Below are positions 27,725 through 35,832 of a stretch of 64,000 nucleotides of DNA, piece after piece (the stretch's first letter is position 1; each line of letters begins with the position of its first letter). A model generated the notes under the pieces. The model saw nothing but the letters and a program-made list of their open reading frames with translations, was not told the DNA's origin and did not search any database. Both the position numbers and the translations under genes were made by a program. Source of the stretch: Sideroxydans lithotrophicus ES-1 (lineage in GTDB: Bacteria; Pseudomonadota; Gammaproteobacteria; Burkholderiales; Gallionellaceae); contig NC_013959.1 of assembly GCF_000025705.1 (NCBI RefSeq), positions 1,479,063 to 1,543,062 on the forward strand. Direction: 5' to 3'.

Positions 27725-27789
27725 GATTCTCTCCTGCAGACCAAGATTTTGAACACAGTCAATCTGCGAGGCAGACGACCCTTGTTTTG

Positions 27790-28158
27790 TTACGCCGCCC
27801 AGCCGAATGAAGGATCTCTGGAATATAACGGGGCAGGTATGCCTGCCAAACGTGATCCTTGGCTGACTGGCCCCTTCGGGAACAGCTCATAAAGATAACG
27901 ACGCCCGCCCTCATTGACGAAATCCTGTTCCAGAATACGCATGACCACGCGCGAATTCGCTGAGCGTCCGTTTTCTCTATAAAGATTCCGCAATGTGTAA
28001 ATCACATGCCAATGATCTTCGGTCAGCTCTTCCAACCCCTCTTCCTGCGCCATGTGTTTTACCGTCATCGGAGACCAGTGTTCCAGGTTGTACATGTTGC
28101 CTTCGGGGTCGGAATACTGAAGGCCTTCATCGTTGATGATATGGTTTATATCAAGCAT
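27790..28158 (-). CDS. DsrC/TusE-like protein lacking all cysteines (RspA-type)
   Basis: 122 residues. 'LEHWSPMTVKHMAQEEGLEELTEDHWHVIYTLRNLYRENG' and 'YLYELFPKGPVSQGSRLAGIPAP' follow the DsrC/TusE fold from start to end. DsrC needs a penultimate Cys in its C-terminal arm and often a second Cys in the K-G-P-x2-Q-A-C segment; here the second is Ser (GSRLAG), the arm ends 'LYSRDPSFGWAA', and there is no Cys anywhere. It therefore cannot act as a persulfide carrier. Such proteins have been grouped as RspA, proposed sulfur-related regulators. AAGGAG ribosome site; second gene of its operon. Confidence 0.8.
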   Translation of the reverse strand: MLDINHIINDEGLQYSDPEGNMYNLEHWSPMTVKHMAQEEGLEELTEDHWHVIYTLRNLYRENGRSANSRVVMRILEQDFVNEGGRRYLYELFPKGPVSQGSRLAGIPAPLYSRDPSFGWAA

Positions 28159-28173
28159 GATGTACTCCTTATA

Positions 28174-28371
28174 TCAGGGGCGTTGCAGATTGGAAGGCGG
28201 GCGCGTTACTGGAGCTGCCTTGGCTGTGGCACGGTTCATCCACTCAACAAGCTCAGGCTCGATAAGTGTTTCGTTGGATAAGGCCTGAGAATATAAGAAT
28301 GTGCTTGCAGCCTCAAAACGGAAGGCGATGGATCCATTGCTAAACGGGCGGGAAGTGCCAGAGGTTTCCAT
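28174..28371 (-). CDS. Small unknown protein, first gene of the DsrC-like operon
   Basis: 65 residues from the ATG at 28371, which has a strong GAGGAGGT ribosome site; a longer reading frame from 28410 would start in the inverted repeat. The sequence 'IAFRFEAASTFLYSQALSNETLIEPELVEWMNRATAKA' contains one probable amphipathic helix and no known motif. No membrane segment or Cys. The close spacing (15 bases) to the DsrC-like gene implies a shared job. Confidence 0.6.
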   Translation of the reverse strand: METSGTSRPFSNGSIAFRFEAASTFLYSQALSNETLIEPELVEWMNRATAKAAPVTRPPSNLQRP

Positions 28372-28400
28372 GCTTACCTCCTCATGCAACTTGAGAGGTT

Positions 28401-28423
28401 TCACCGTCAATCGTTGACGGTGA
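28401..28423. promoter_or_regulatory. Perfect inverted repeat in leader of the DsrC-like operon
   Basis: TCACCGTCAA-TCG-TTGACGGTGA: 10-base perfect arms around three bases, lying between the predicted promoter and the first start codon. It could be a repressor operator or an RNA hairpin in the 5' leader. Confidence 0.6.
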
Positions 28424-28440
28424 TGACTGATATGGGATAC

Positions 28441-28469
28441 ATGATGTCATAGCCTACTTTTATAGTCAA
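28441..28469 (-). promoter_or_regulatory. Predicted promoter of the DsrC-like operon
   Basis: On the minus strand: -35 TTGACT (28469-28464), 17-base spacer, -10 CATCAT (28446-28441). The -35 also sits in a short ATAGT-TG-ACTAT palindrome. The -10 is weak, so an activator may be needed. Confidence 0.4.
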
Positions 28470-28531
28470 CTATTAACCGTGCTTTGTCTCCTGAATGAAT
28501 TCAACCAGGATATTTGATGCCCTGGAAATAA

Positions 28532-28559
28532 AAACGCCCGGCCTTGGAGCCGGGCGTTT
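28532..28559 (-). terminator. Intrinsic terminator after the DUF2892 gene
   Basis: AAACGCCCGGC / GCCGGGCGTTT, an 11-bp perfect stem with a 6-base loop, followed on the minus strand by TTATTTCC. It closes the DUF2892 transcript. Confidence 0.9.
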
Positions 28560-28573
28560 CGGAATCGGAAAAA

Positions 28574-28768
28574 TCAATTCTTTTCCATTGGGCAAGTAGT
28601 CATGCCGAAGATGGCATAAGCCGGACAGAATTTGAAGATTCCGGTCAGCAGCGGAACCACACCGATCCAGCCCCATACACCGATCATTCCAGCAAGTGTG
28701 GCGCCGATGAGTGCCAGGCCGACCACGATGCGCAGGATGCGATCAATACCACCAACGTTGAGTTTCAT
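28574..28768 (-). CDS. DUF2892 (YgaP-like) inner-membrane protein
   Basis: 64 residues from ATG at 28768 with an AAGGAG site. 'KLNVGGIDRILRIVVGLALI' opens the DUF2892 domain; two membrane helices (about 13-33 and 36-53) follow, and 'KFCPAYAIFGMTTCPMEK' carries the two conserved Cys. This module is the membrane half of YgaP sulfurtransferases, here without rhodanese. Such proteins commonly occur with Crp/Fnr regulators and sulfide-handling genes. It follows a Crp/Fnr gene by 86 bases. Confidence 0.85.
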   Translation of the reverse strand: MKLNVGGIDRILRIVVGLALIGATLAGMIGVWGWIGVVPLLTGIFKFCPAYAIFGMTTCPMEKN

Positions 28769-28854
28769 GTTTGCTCCTTGGAATAGGTTAAGGGAGGCTT
28801 CAGGATATGCGCAAACAAGAGGATTGTCTGTGACAAAAATCACAAAACAGCAAG

Positions 28855-29520
28855 TCAGAGTTCGGCGAATCGTTTAAGTGCTGCCTTATCAGTAACTTCA
28901 ATCTGTTCCCGTGCAAGTTTAACCCAACCCTGCTCGGCAAAACCTTTCAATAGACGACTGACGATCTCGCGCGCACTGCCGAGCTCATCGGCCAAGGCCT
29001 GGTGTGTCATAAAGAGAGGGCTCGCTTTTGCGATAAGCAAGGCGGCCAGACGTTGATCGAGTTTCTGGAATGCGACGGCCGAGACCAGCTGCATCAGGTC
29101 GGTGAGGCGGTCGGAGAACAGGTGGAACACATAGTTCCGGAATGCTTCGTGATTTCCAACCAGAATATGGAAGGAGGGCGCTGGCAACAGCACCATTTCC
29201 AACGGCTGTTCGGCGATGCCGCGGGCCTGATAGCGGGTATGCCCGAGCAGGCAACTGCTGGTGAGTATGCAGCTTTCCCCCGGACTGACACGATAGAGCT
29301 GCAATTCACGACCGTTCGGGGCGGCCTTGATCACACGGATGCTGCCGGAGAGCAACATGGGAAATCCCTGGCAAGGCTGGTTCTCGTCGAACACCACTGC
29401 ACCATTCGGCAGCGGCACCAACAGCGCATTCGCCAGTAACGCATCCAGCTCCGCTGCGGGCATATCGGCCAGTGCGGGGTAGTACTGCAGCAGGCGAGTG
29501 CGGAGTTCCGGATTCAGCAT
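28855..29520 (-). CDS. Crp/Fnr-family transcriptional regulator
   Basis: 221 residues. A cyclic-nucleotide-binding-type beta barrel (about 25-115) and a helix-turn-helix ('MTHQALADELGSAREIVSRLLKGFAEQGWV', near 168-197) make up a typical family member. The N-terminal Cys cluster of Fnr is absent, so no oxygen-sensing 4Fe-4S site is predicted. A pair of Cys in 'PGESCILTSSCLLG' (near 82-92) recalls redox- or sulfide-sensing relatives. The start directly abuts the lysS stop (TAA-ATG). The DUF2892 gene downstream is the likely target or partner. Confidence 0.88.
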   Translation of the reverse strand: MLNPELRTRLLQYYPALADMPAAELDALLANALLVPLPNGAVVFDENQPCQGFPMLLSGSIRVIKAAPNGRELQLYRVSPGESCILTSSCLLGHTRYQARGIAEQPLEMVLLPAPSFHILVGNHEAFRNYVFHLFSDRLTDLMQLVSAVAFQKLDQRLAALLIAKASPLFMTHQALADELGSAREIVSRLLKGFAEQGWVKLAREQIEVTDKAALKRFAEL

Positions 29521-31023
29521 TTATTCCGGTCGCATGTGCGGGAACAGGATGACGTCCCTGATGCTGGCGCTGTCGGTCAGCAGCATGACCAATCGGTCGA
29601 TACCGATGCCTTCGCCGGCCGTCGGAGGCAACCCGTATTCGAGTGCGCGAACGTAGTCGTTGTCCTTGAACATCGCCTCTTCGTCGCCAGCATCTTTCGC
29701 TGCAACCTGAGCATCGAAGCGACGCTCCTGGTCTTCTGCATCGTTCAGTTCGGAGAAACCATTGGCGATCTCGCGGCCGACGATGAACAGCTCGAAGCGT
29801 TCAGTGATCTCCGGGCGGGCATCGCTGCTGCGCGCCAGCGGCGAGACTTCGACGGGATAGTCGATGATGAAGGTCGGCTCGAACAGGTGTGCCTCGGCCA
29901 GCTCTTCGAACAGCGACAGCTGCAAACCGCCGACCGCGTCTTTCGGATTGTATTTGGCCTTGAGGTCTTTCAATTCGTTGACCAGGAAATCGCGGTCGTT
30001 CAGCTGCGCATCGGTGAACTGCGGATGATATTTCTGGATCGCTTGTACCATGGTCAGGCGGTGGAACGGCTTGCCCAGGTCCAGTTCCTTGCCCTGATAG
30101 GTGATGACGGTGGTGCCGAGTACCTTGCGCGCCACTTCAGCGAACAGCTTCTCGCTGAAGTCCATCAGGTATTTGTAATCGCGATACGCCTCGTAGAATT
30201 CGATCATGGTGAATTCCGGATTGTGGCGTGTCGAGACGCCCTCGTTGCGGAAATTGCGGTTCACCTCGAACACCTTCTCGAAACCGCCCACCACCAGACG
30301 CTTCAGGTACAGCTCCGGCGCGATGCGCAGGTACATCTGCAGGTCCAGCGCGTTGTGGTGCGTGACGAACGGCTTGGCCGACGCGCCGCCGGGAATGGGG
30401 TGCATCATCGGCGTTTCGACTTCCAGGTAGCCGTGGCGCACGAAGAACTCGCGAATCGCCTGGATGATCTGGGTGCGTGCGATGAACACCTTGCGCGATT
30501 GCTCGTTGGTGATCAGGTCGAGGTAACGCTGGCGGTATTTCTGTTCCATGTCGGTCAGACCGTGGAATTTTTCCGGCAACGGACGCAGCGCCTTGGTCAG
30601 CAGGCGCACCTGCGTCACGCGCACGGAAAGCTCGCCGCTCTTGGTCTTGAACAGTACGCCGACCGCACCGAGGATATCGCCCATGTCGTAATGCTTGAAC
30701 TCGCTGTGCGCTGCTTCGCCGGTGATGTCGTTGCTGATGAACAGCTGGATGCGGCCGCTCATGTCCTGCACCGTGGCAAAGCTGGCCTTGCCCATCACGC
30801 GCTTCAGCATCATGCGGCCGGCCACGGCGACATGGACCTGCGCGGCTTCCAGTTCGTCATGCGATTTCTCGCCGAACTCGGCATGCAGGTCGGCGGCCAT
30901 GTGCTCGCGCTTGAAATCGTTGGGGAAGGCGACGCCTTTTTCGCGGATCGCCTTCAGCTTGGCGCGGCGCTCCGCGATGATCTGATTCTCGTCCTGGACT
31001 GGGGTAATGGGTTCGGTGCTCAT
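29521..31023 (-). CDS. lysS: Lysyl-tRNA synthetase, class II
   Basis: 500 residues. An OB-fold anticodon-binding domain (60-150) with '[13 protein letters not shown]' is followed by the class II core: motif 2 '[23 protein letters not shown]' and motif 3 '[13 protein letters not shown]'. It charges tRNA-Lys. In E. coli prfB and lysS form one operon; here the pair is preserved but three genes are inserted between them. Confidence 0.97.
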   Translation of the reverse strand: MSTEPITPVQDENQIIAERRAKLKAIREKGVAFPNDFKREHMAADLHAEFGEKSHDELEAAQVHVAVAGRMMLKRVMGKASFATVQDMSGRIQLFISNDITGEAAHSEFKHYDMGDILGAVGVLFKTKSGELSVRVTQVRLLTKALRPLPEKFHGLTDMEQKYRQRYLDLITNEQSRKVFIARTQIIQAIREFFVRHGYLEVETPMMHPIPGGASAKPFVTHHNALDLQMYLRIAPELYLKRLVVGGFEKVFEVNRNFRNEGVSTRHNPEFTMIEFYEAYRDYKYLMDFSEKLFAEVARKVLGTTVITYQGKELDLGKPFHRLTMVQAIQKYHPQFTDAQLNDRDFLVNELKDLKAKYNPKDAVGGLQLSLFEELAEAHLFEPTFIIDYPVEVSPLARSSDARPEITERFELFIVGREIANGFSELNDAEDQERRFDAQVAAKDAGDEEAMFKDNDYVRALEYGLPPTAGEGIGIDRLVMLLTDSASIRDVILFPHMRPE

Positions 31024-31117
31024 GGTGTTCTGAATGGGTTGAGTTAAATTTTAGCGGCGTGAAATATAGCACAGGGACGGGGTTTTCAGGACTTGCTTGT
31101 ACACCCGTTGCTGCTGG

Positions 31118-33883
31118 TCATGACCTTTCCCGCACCAGCACCTTCACGCCCGGCGCCCAGGTGTCCGTCGGTTTCTTCTTGAAAGTCACCAGCGTCAACA
31201 TGGACGGGTCGTACACGCCGACGTTGTGGGTGACCGGCGTGGTTAGCAGATATTGCGCACGGGTGGCCTTGAGGAACTTTGCCACGCGCTCGATGTTGAC
31301 GATGTCGAGGTGGGCGAAGGGTTCGTCGATGAAGACGAAGCCGCCGGGACGCGACTCTTCCATCATCAGTGCCACCAGCAGGATCAGCGACTTCATCACC
31401 TGCTGTCCGCCGGAAGCATCGCCGTCGTTCATACCCATGAAGCCCTTGTCGTCGAAGTTGAAGCGCACCGCCAGGCCGGCCTGTGCCAGCGACAGGTCGT
31501 TATTCTCAAGCGCCACCGGCTCGTGTTCCACCTTGATGCCGGCCAAGTCGCCCAGCACTTTGAGGTTCTTCACGTAGCGGCTGACGGTGTGGCGCAGCAC
31601 GGCGATGTACTGCTCGCGCGCGGTCTCGGTCTGGCTGCGCGCCATCTCGTTGTCGCGGCGGCGCGAGGAGAGGTCGCTCTCCATGCGCCGGTAGTCGTCC
31701 TTGATCTTGTCGCGTAGCGCGACCACGGTATCGTCGGTCTCCCAGGATTCCTCCTTGAAGCGAAGTTCGATCTCTTCGATGCGGCGGTCGATGTTGGTGG
31801 TGTCGCGGTATTTGTCGGCGAGTTGCTGGTTGGCGTCGCTGTTGCTCCAGCCAGCCGGGAACTGCTTGCGGTTATGGCGCAGTGTCTGCACGCGGCGCTT
31901 CTGCTCCTCGCGCGCGGAGCGGTTCTCTTTGCCGGCGATCTCGCGTTCCAGCCCCTGCAAGGCGAACTCGATCTTTTGCAGACTGCCGAAAGCCGTGCTG
32001 ACGGCCTTGTCGGCCTCCGCGCGTTCCTGTTGCGCTTGCAGCACGGTATTGTCGCGACGACGCAGCACCAGCGCATCGTATTGCTGGCGCGCTTCGGCGA
32101 ATTCTTCGGCGCGCTCGGCGAGCCGTGCGGCAGCATCCACCCCGGCCAGTTGCGCCTGCTGCGTGCGGATGCGAGAGGTGAGTTCGTTCAATTGTTCGCG
32201 CAAGGGCGCCAGCGCTTTTTCGAGCTGGCCGCGCTGCTCGCGCAGTGCTTCCAGACGCGCCTTGCCGAAACGCGCCTGATCCGGCGCAGCATAGCGGCCG
32301 CCGCGTCGTTCACGCAAGTAGCCTTGCCGCGTGATCCAGTCTTCGCCGCGCGGCAGCTTGCTGCCTGCGGCCGCGTCTTCCACGCGGCGGGTGCGTTCCA
32401 GTGTGCGCAGCAGCCATTCCGGCACCGGCTTGGCGAAGTGCACCACTTCCAGCAGCGAGCCCTTGGGCGCGAGTCCGGCGCTCACGCAGTCCGGCACGAT
32501 GAAGTGGCGGTAGCGCAGCTTTTCGCCCAGCGCCATTGCCGCTTCGGTGTCTTTCTCCTTGCCCAGCAGCACCAGATGAGCGAACGGCGCGAGCACGGCT
32601 TCCACCGCCGACTGCCAGGTCGGGTCGGCGACCTCCACCACGTCGGCGAGCAGGTCGTGCACGATGCCGGCCTGGCTCAGCGCCTGGCGGAAAGCGCCGA
32701 CATCGTGCGGATCGGCGCGGCGTCCGGCGGCGAGGTTCTCCAGCATCTCGTCGAGCTGGCGTTGCTTCTGTTCCAGTTCGGCGATGCGCAAGCGCAGGCC
32801 ATCACGTTCCCCCGCAAGTTTTTCGATCTCGCGTGCATCGGCGAGCTTGTCGCCTTGGGTGCTGTGCACTTGCTGTTCCAGCCGTTTTTGTTGTTCGACG
32901 ATGGCTTCCCAGCGTCCCAGTTCGCGGTTCAGTTCGTTCAGCGCGCGCTGCTGGTTCTGTTCGTTTTCCTGTGCTGCCTGGCTGCGCAGTTGCGCGTTTT
33001 CGTGGGCCTGTCGTTGTGCCTGCAATTCGAGCTGCATGCTTGCGCGTTCGGCGTGCTTGGTGCGCCATTCTTTTCGGATGGCAAGCAGGGTGCGGCGCGC
33101 GTTGTCGGCTTCGCGCTGCAACAAGTGATGCTCGAGACGCGGACGGATTTCGGCGGTCAGCGAGACGCGCTCCTGATTCAGGCGATGCCATTCCAGATAG
33201 CGGTTCACCTTCTGCTCGTGTTTCTCCAGGCTGTTGCCGAGCGCTTCGAGCTGGTTCTGTCCCGCATCCAGTTCGCGCACGGTATGTTCCTGGTGGTGGC
33301 GTGCCTCTTCGTACCGTTCCAGCACTTCCTTGTCGCCGAAGACCTGGAACACCAGGTCGAGCAGATCCTTGTGCGACAGCTCGCACAGCTTGTCGGTCTG
33401 CCCCTGTTCCAGCGACAGCACGCGGGCGATGGCGGGCGACAGGCCTGCGCTGTGCAAAATGCGCTGGTAGTCGCGCACGCCGAACTCTTCGCCTTTCTGC
33501 TCGATCTCCTGCAGACTGACCTCGCCGTCGGCGATCCAGTATTTGCGCGACCAGTCGCCGCCTTTCTTGTCGATGCGGCAGGCCAGCGTGATCTTGTCCT
33601 GCTGGTAGGGCAGGCGGAACGGGCGGTAGCTCGCGCCCGGCGGGCACTGGTTGTCCACCACGCCGCGCAGCCAGCAGAAGTCCTCGCCGTTGCGGCGCAC
33701 GTAGCGCTTGTAGTCGCGTTTCTTCGAGCACTCCAGCGCCAGCAACGTGCGCATGGCATCGAGCAGCGTGGTCTTGCCCGAGCCGTTGGGGCCGGAGATG
33801 GTGATGATGGGTGCGTCCAGCGGCAGCTTGAAGTTGCGCCAGTAGTCCCAGTGTACGGTTTCCAGTTCCATCAACCTGAACAT
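31118..33883 (-). CDS. SMC-like ATPase of a three-gene condensin-type operon
   Basis: 921 residues. N-terminal head: Walker A GPNGSGKTT (31-39) and an 'SLEQGQTDKLCELSHKDLLDLVFQVFGD' Q-loop/SMC stretch near 150. A long coiled coil (about 190-390), a compact hinge-like domain (395-520, 'GIVHDLLADVVEVADPTWQSAVEAVL'), a return coil, and a C-terminal head with signature ASGGQQ (near 824), Walker B 'GFVFIDEPFAHLD' (near 851) and 'QYLLTTPVTHN'. To my eye, the C-terminal head most resembles eukaryotic Smc5 (SGGER ... QYFLITP) and MksB/JetC. The start overlaps the previous stop (TGATG). It probably loads on DNA with the two proteins encoded upstream. Confidence 0.85.
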   Translation of the reverse strand: MFRLMELETVHWDYWRNFKLPLDAPIITISGPNGSGKTTLLDAMRTLLALECSKKRDYKRYVRRNGEDFCWLRGVVDNQCPPGASYRPFRLPYQQDKITLACRIDKKGGDWSRKYWIADGEVSLQEIEQKGEEFGVRDYQRILHSAGLSPAIARVLSLEQGQTDKLCELSHKDLLDLVFQVFGDKEVLERYEEARHHQEHTVRELDAGQNQLEALGNSLEKHEQKVNRYLEWHRLNQERVSLTAEIRPRLEHHLLQREADNARRTLLAIRKEWRTKHAERASMQLELQAQRQAHENAQLRSQAAQENEQNQQRALNELNRELGRWEAIVEQQKRLEQQVHSTQGDKLADAREIEKLAGERDGLRLRIAELEQKQRQLDEMLENLAAGRRADPHDVGAFRQALSQAGIVHDLLADVVEVADPTWQSAVEAVLAPFAHLVLLGKEKDTEAAMALGEKLRYRHFIVPDCVSAGLAPKGSLLEVVHFAKPVPEWLLRTLERTRRVEDAAAGSKLPRGEDWITRQGYLRERRGGRYAAPDQARFGKARLEALREQRGQLEKALAPLREQLNELTSRIRTQQAQLAGVDAAARLAERAEEFAEARQQYDALVLRRRDNTVLQAQQERAEADKAVSTAFGSLQKIEFALQGLEREIAGKENRSAREEQKRRVQTLRHNRKQFPAGWSNSDANQQLADKYRDTTNIDRRIEEIELRFKEESWETDDTVVALRDKIKDDYRRMESDLSSRRRDNEMARSQTETAREQYIAVLRHTVSRYVKNLKVLGDLAGIKVEHEPVALENNDLSLAQAGLAVRFNFDDKGFMGMNDGDASGGQQVMKSLILLVALMMEESRPGGFVFIDEPFAHLDIVNIERVAKFLKATRAQYLLTTPVTHNVGVYDPSMLTLVTFKKKPTDTWAPGVKVLVRERS

Positions 33884-34566
33884 CAGGACTCCTCCTCGTT
33901 ATGCAACTCCCCAAGCGTCACATCGCGCAGGATGCCGCGCTGTTTCAGCAGGTCGGACAGCGCGCCTTGCAGGATGCGCGGCGCCATTTCGGCGTAGTCG
34001 AAGGCGAGGTCGAGCAGCGGGCCTTCGTGGATCACCTTGTTCTTGCGCTCGATGAAGCCGAGGCGCGACAGCTGCGGCAGCGCGAACTGCTGCAGGCGCG
34101 CCTTGCCGCCGAGCAGCTTGCCATAGTCTTCCAGCAGTACGTTCTCGGCGATGCCGCGCGAAGCCTCGTGCGCCAGCGGTGTGAGCTTCACGGTCTCGAA
34201 CATCTCGGTTTGCTCTTCTTTCTGCGCGGATTCGCCGGACTGCTGGCGTTCGCGCTTGGGCAGGATGATCAGCGCCCACAGGATCACCAGCAGCGCGACC
34301 GCATCCTTGGGCAGGCCGAGGTTGCTGGATTGCCAGGCGTCGTTCTGTTCGAACACCGCGCTCTCGCATTCGCGCGTGAGCGCGACGCCAACGTAAGCGG
34401 AGAAAGGATGTGCCAGCAGGCGCAGGCCGTTGGTGGCCAGACGCTGTTCCACTTCGTCGCGGAATCCGGCGTCCACCAGCAGGCGGCGCACTTCCTTGTC
34501 CTCGCGTGGCAGGTAGCGCAGCGCCAAGAGGCGGGCGATCAGGCGGGCGGCATGGTCCTGGTTCAT
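33883..34566 (-). CDS. KITE/MukE-MksE-like winged-helix protein
   Basis: 227 residues. Residues 75-110 include 'KDAVALLVILWALIILPKRERQ', then a charged linker and a C-terminal winged-helix-like part ('LQQFALPQLSRLGFIERKNKVIHEGPLLDLAFDYAEMAPRIL'). Size (MksE about 230), gene order and position next to an SMC gene fit a KITE dimerisation subunit that binds the kleisin. No enzyme motif. The ATG overlaps the preceding stop by 4 bases and its own stop overlaps the SMC start by one base. Assignment rests on context and fold pattern, not on a recognised signature. Confidence 0.65.
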   Translation of the reverse strand: MNQDHAARLIARLLALRYLPREDKEVRRLLVDAGFRDEVEQRLATNGLRLLAHPFSAYVGVALTRECESAVFEQNDAWQSSNLGLPKDAVALLVILWALIILPKRERQQSGESAQKEEQTEMFETVKLTPLAHEASRGIAENVLLEDYGKLLGGKARLQQFALPQLSRLGFIERKNKVIHEGPLLDLAFDYAEMAPRILQGALSDLLKQRGILRDVTLGELHNEEES

Positions 34567-35825
34567 GTGTTTTTCTCCTGTTGCGGTTCGATATGGCCGC
34601 CGCTCATCGCGGCAATCTCATCGCGTCCGATGTGTTGCAATTCGAAGTTCTCGTCCCAGCACAGTCGCAACGGCAGATGCGCCAGCGGGGCGAGTTCCGG
34701 GTCGACGTTCTGTTCGCCGAGGAAGGACAGCAGCGACAGGCGATACGATGCGTCGCTGAATCCGCCGCCGACGATGCCGTCGGCAAGCGTGAGCGGCTCA
34801 TCCAGCCCGGACAACAGGCGCACCAGCGCGGCCAGCTGATACGGCGGGTCGAGTGCAATGTCGTCCACGTACTCGACTTCGGACGGCGCGGGCATGGCGG
34901 AGACGCGACGATTCGGCAGGTCGCGCGCGACGAACTCTTCGGTGTTGTCCACCATCACGTCGGGCAGGATGAAAGTGGTTTCCGGCGTGAGGGTGAGTTG
35001 CCCGGCGGCGAGTTCGACCAGTTCATCCACGGTGCGCTGCTTGAGCCAGGCGGCGAGTTCGGAAGAGCTGAGCCCGCCGTGCGACAGGTGCACCTGCTGG
35101 CGCGAGATCTCGGCCAGCTCGCGCTGGAACACGGAAGACATGCGCATCAGTTTGGATTGGCGCTGGCCGATCTGTTGCGACAGTTTCCAGGTCGTGTCAT
35201 CCAGCCCTTCGGTGGCCAGGTCGCGCATGACCTCGTTGGCCTTGTCCATCCATTTCTGCACCGCCTCCAGCCTGGTTTGCGCTTCGCGCAGCCGGAATTC
35301 GGAGCCCGAGGTGACTGCCTGGGAGAACTCCTCTTCCAGTTCGGCCAGGCGGGCCAACAGGTGCGCCAGCGCTTCCGGCGACAGCTTGCCCACGGCCGCA
35401 CCAGCGGCGATCTGCGCAGCGAGGAACTCGCCGTCCTGCTCGGTGTTGAAGTTGAGCAGGCTGGACAGCGCCGACAACACCATGCGTCCGGCGGAGGAAA
35501 GGCGATAGAGATGACGCTCGTTGTCCCACAACAGCAACTCGTGTTCGCGCAGACGGCCGAGCACGGTGTTGAGCTTGGACTGGTTGATGAAGGCAAAGTG
35601 GCTTTGCAGTTCCCGCGGTGACCACTCCGGCGCCTCCGCGCGCAGGCCGATCTCGCGCAACACCATCAGGCGCACCATCACCTCATCGTCGCCGCCACGG
35701 AACAGCGCGATCATTGCGCCGATCAGTGGCTTGGCCGCGAACAGCGGGAAGAATTGCGGTACGTCGGCGGGCTCGACGCCGGCGACGAAGAACTCGGCGA
35801 GGCCGTTGTCTTCCTGCTCGGACAT
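34563..35825 (-). CDS. Kleisin/MukF-MksF-like protein of the SMC operon
   Basis: 420 residues. An N-terminal winged-helix domain (about 50-125: 'REIGLRAEAPEWSPRELQSHFAFINQSKLNTVLGRLREHELLLWDNERHLYRLSSAGRMVL') is followed by a helical middle (150-250) and a long linker to a small C-terminal domain, the layout of MukF/MksF kleisins (about 420-440 residues). It would bridge the SMC head and neck and recruit the KITE. It starts seven bases after the prfB stop, so the whole trio is probably read from the prfB promoter. Confidence 0.6.
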   Translation of the reverse strand: MSEQEDNGLAEFFVAGVEPADVPQFFPLFAAKPLIGAMIALFRGGDDEVMVRLMVLREIGLRAEAPEWSPRELQSHFAFINQSKLNTVLGRLREHELLLWDNERHLYRLSSAGRMVLSALSSLLNFNTEQDGEFLAAQIAAGAAVGKLSPEALAHLLARLAELEEEFSQAVTSGSEFRLREAQTRLEAVQKWMDKANEVMRDLATEGLDDTTWKLSQQIGQRQSKLMRMSSVFQRELAEISRQQVHLSHGGLSSSELAAWLKQRTVDELVELAAGQLTLTPETTFILPDVMVDNTEEFVARDLPNRRVSAMPAPSEVEYVDDIALDPPYQLAALVRLLSGLDEPLTLADGIVGGGFSDASYRLSLLSFLGEQNVDPELAPLAHLPLRLCWDENFELQHIGRDEIAAMSGGHIEPQQEKNT

Positions 35826-35832
35826 GTTGCTC

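Noticed and set aside
29536-31047. A 503-residue plus-strand open frame opposite lysS
   Set aside because: Shadow of lysS, which has its class II motifs.
31823-33997. A 724-residue plus-strand open frame opposite the SMC gene
   Set aside because: Shadow of the SMC-like ATPase. The minus-strand frame has Walker A, hinge and Walker B.
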